Origin: Actinomadura sp. K4S16
Lineage (GTDB): Bacteria; Actinomycetota; Actinomycetes; Streptosporangiales; Streptosporangiaceae
Length of the DNA: 64,000 bases
Assembly (NCBI RefSeq): GCF_008327685.1
Contig: NZ_BDDE01000011.1
Span: 854,950-918,949, forward strand
Direction: 5' to 3'
Shown in pieces: positions 62,853 to 64,000 of the stretch. Position 1 is the first letter of the stretch, and each line of letters starts with the position of its first letter. The position numbers and the translations under genes were made by a program. The notes under the pieces were generated by a model, which was given only the letters and a program-made list of their open reading frames with translations, had not been told where the DNA came from and did no database searches.

Positions 62853-63461
62853 ATGACCGCCCAGGCCCTCCCCCGCGAACCTCAGCAGGACCGCAGCCGC
62901 GCCACCCGGCGGCGCCTCCTGGAGGCCGCCATCGACTGCCTCGCCTCCGTGGGCTGGGCGGGCACGACGGTGGCGGTCGTCGCCGAGCGCGCGGGGGTCT
63001 CCCGGGGCGCCGCCCAGCACCACTTCCGCACCCGTGAGGAGCTGGTGACGGCGGCGGTCGAGTACGGCTCGGACGTGCGGATCGCGCAGATGCGCGAGCG
63101 CCTGGACGTGCTCGCCGACCGGCGGCCTTCCACGCTCGACGTCGTCGCGCTCCTCGGCGAGATGTACACCTCCCCGCTCTTCCGCGCCGCGCTCCAGCTA
63201 TGGGTCGCGGCCAGTTCCGACGAGCAGCTGCGCGCCCAGGTCGTTCCCCTGGAGGCGCGGGTCGGACGGGAGGCGCACCGCCTCACCGTCGAAGCCCTCG
63301 GCGCGGACGAGTCGGTCCCCGGCGTCCGGGAGACGGTCCAGGCGACCCTCGACCTGGTCCGCGGCCTCGGCCTGGCGGATCTCCTCACCGACGACTCGGC
63401 CCGCCGCACTCGCCTGCTCCACCAGTGGGCCGCCACGCTCGACCGGGCGCTCGGCCGCTGA
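62853..63461 (+). CDS. TetR-family transcriptional regulator
   Basis: 202 residues. ATG at 62853 with GAGGA 4 nt ahead; the long open frame upstream overlaps the AtuA-like gene on the other strand and is rejected. N-terminal helix-turn-helix TTVAVVAERAGVSRGAAQHHFRTREELV; helical ligand domain after it. Divergent from the AtuA-like operon; probably a repressor that answers to an acyl-CoA. Confidence 0.9.
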   Translation: MTAQALPREPQQDRSRATRRRLLEAAIDCLASVGWAGTTVAVVAERAGVSRGAAQHHFRTREELVTAAVEYGSDVRIAQMRERLDVLADRRPSTLDVVALLGEMYTSPLFRAALQLWVAASSDEQLRAQVVPLEARVGREAHRLTVEALGADESVPGVRETVQATLDLVRGLGLADLLTDDSARRTRLLHQWAATLDRALGR

Positions 63462-63479
63462 CCGCGCCCCGCCCGGCGA

Positions 63480-63902
63480 TCAGGGGGTGATCTCCCGCAG
63501 GGGGTCGCCTCCGTCGACGAAGAGCCGGCCGCCGGGAGCCAGCACCGCGGCGATGCGCCGCAGAGCGTGCCGGCCGGCCTCCGGATGGCGGCCGTCGAGC
63601 GCGCCCACCCGGACGGCGAAGACGAGGTCGAAGGGCGCCTCGCCCGCGTCGAGCGTGAAGTCCTCGATGGCGGCGCGGCGGACGCTCATCCGTCCCGCCG
63701 CGATCTCCTCGGCCGAGGCCGCCTCCGCCTGCGCGACCGCCTTGGCCGACCGGTCGATCGCGACGATGTGCCCGCCGTCGAGCCGGGCGGCGACGGCACG
63801 CGCTGCCGCCCCCGGCCCGCACCCGATCTCCAGGACCCGCATCCCGGGCGCGAGCGGCAGAGCGTCCACGACCTCGGCGAGACGCGGCGAAAGCGACGGC
63901 AT
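63480..63902 (-). CDS. SAM-dependent methyltransferase (short class I)
   Basis: 140 residues. Motif I VLEIGCGPGAAARAVAARL, motif II VAIDRSAKAVAQAE, and LRRIAAVLAPGGRLFVDGG (motif post II/III). It stops at about strand 5, so it is shorter than a full class I domain (about 200), as in some ubiE/arsM-like small forms. Target not known. The last 98 bp of the window contain no supported gene. Confidence 0.85.
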   Translation of the reverse strand: MPSLSPRLAEVVDALPLAPGMRVLEIGCGPGAAARAVAARLDGGHIVAIDRSAKAVAQAEAASAEEIAAGRMSVRRAAIEDFTLDAGEAPFDLVFAVRVGALDGRHPEAGRHALRRIAAVLAPGGRLFVDGGDPLREITP

Positions 63903-64000
63903 GCACCGACCCTATGCCACCGATCCGGGGGTGGAGACGAAGCCGGCTCCTGCCGCAGCGGAAGCAGAACGTTCGGAAATGAGAAAGGCCCCGCCGTGAT

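Overview
The window is high-GC (roughly 70% or more by eye), densely coded, rich in GTG starts and in ATGA/GTGA stop-start overlaps. Family-2 cellulose-binding modules, a CelR-type operator, FolP2- and GuaB1-like proteins, L,D-transpeptidases and a LytR-CpsA-Psr protein all point to a filamentous actinomycete. Actinomadura/Thermomonosporaceae is my best guess, but it is an inference. I see no rRNA, tRNA, CRISPR array, prophage or insertion sequence. It reads as chromosomal sequence specialised for plant-polysaccharide use.

Layout. 1-1.9 kb: a GntR regulator cut by the window edge and a Y-family DNA polymerase with a perfect LexA box over its start. 2-10.9 kb: a secreted cellulase cluster (GH48, GH5, GH6, AA10 LPMO, each with a CBM2) around a LacI-type CelR regulator; two perfect CelR operators lie in the divergent promoter region. 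11-23.2 kb: a near-complete xylo-oligosaccharide locus. It has an ABC importer (binding lipoprotein, two permeases, no ATPase), a LacI regulator in one uninterrupted reading frame with a GH3 enzyme, a GH43 enzyme, a ROK regulator, xylulokinase and xylose isomerase. Together they take in oligosaccharides, release xylose inside the cell and feed xylulose 5-phosphate to the pentose phosphate pathway. 23.2-30.3 kb: a 20/21-bp tandem repeat array, a MacAB-like export operon with a two-repeat lipoprotein, a divergent OmpR-type two-component system with a symmetrical four-site operator between them, and a DUF3533-like membrane protein.

30.4-42.9 kb: mixed housekeeping and envelope genes (DUF664 enzyme, glycosyltransferase, two paralogous L,D-transpeptidase lipoproteins, VC0807-like membrane protein, LysR/aminotransferase pair, a decayed Na+/H+ antiporter, CGNR zinc-finger regulator, FolP2-like protein, GDP-mannose 4,6-dehydratase). 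42.9-52.8 kb: a UBP zinc-finger protein coupled to an MFS exporter, a LysR regulator, an intact Na+/H+ antiporter, a double-length Lrp regulator with its inverted-repeat site, a GuaB1-type enzyme, a truncated LCP head and a full LCP protein. 52.9-64 kb: an enolase-superfamily protein lacking both catalytic lysines, coupled to a P-loop kinase; a small secreted His-rich peptide; an RDD protein; a TetR-controlled operon (AtuA-like, carboxylase beta and alpha, acyl-CoA dehydrogenase) for branched or terpenoid acyl-CoA breakdown; and a methyltransferase.

The items most worth attention are the LacI-GH3 single reading frame, the lysine-less enolase-superfamily protein, the His-rich/Asn-Ile peptide, the tandem repeat array behind the ABC permease, and several unusually clean regulatory architectures. 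No single wholly new multi-gene system stands out.
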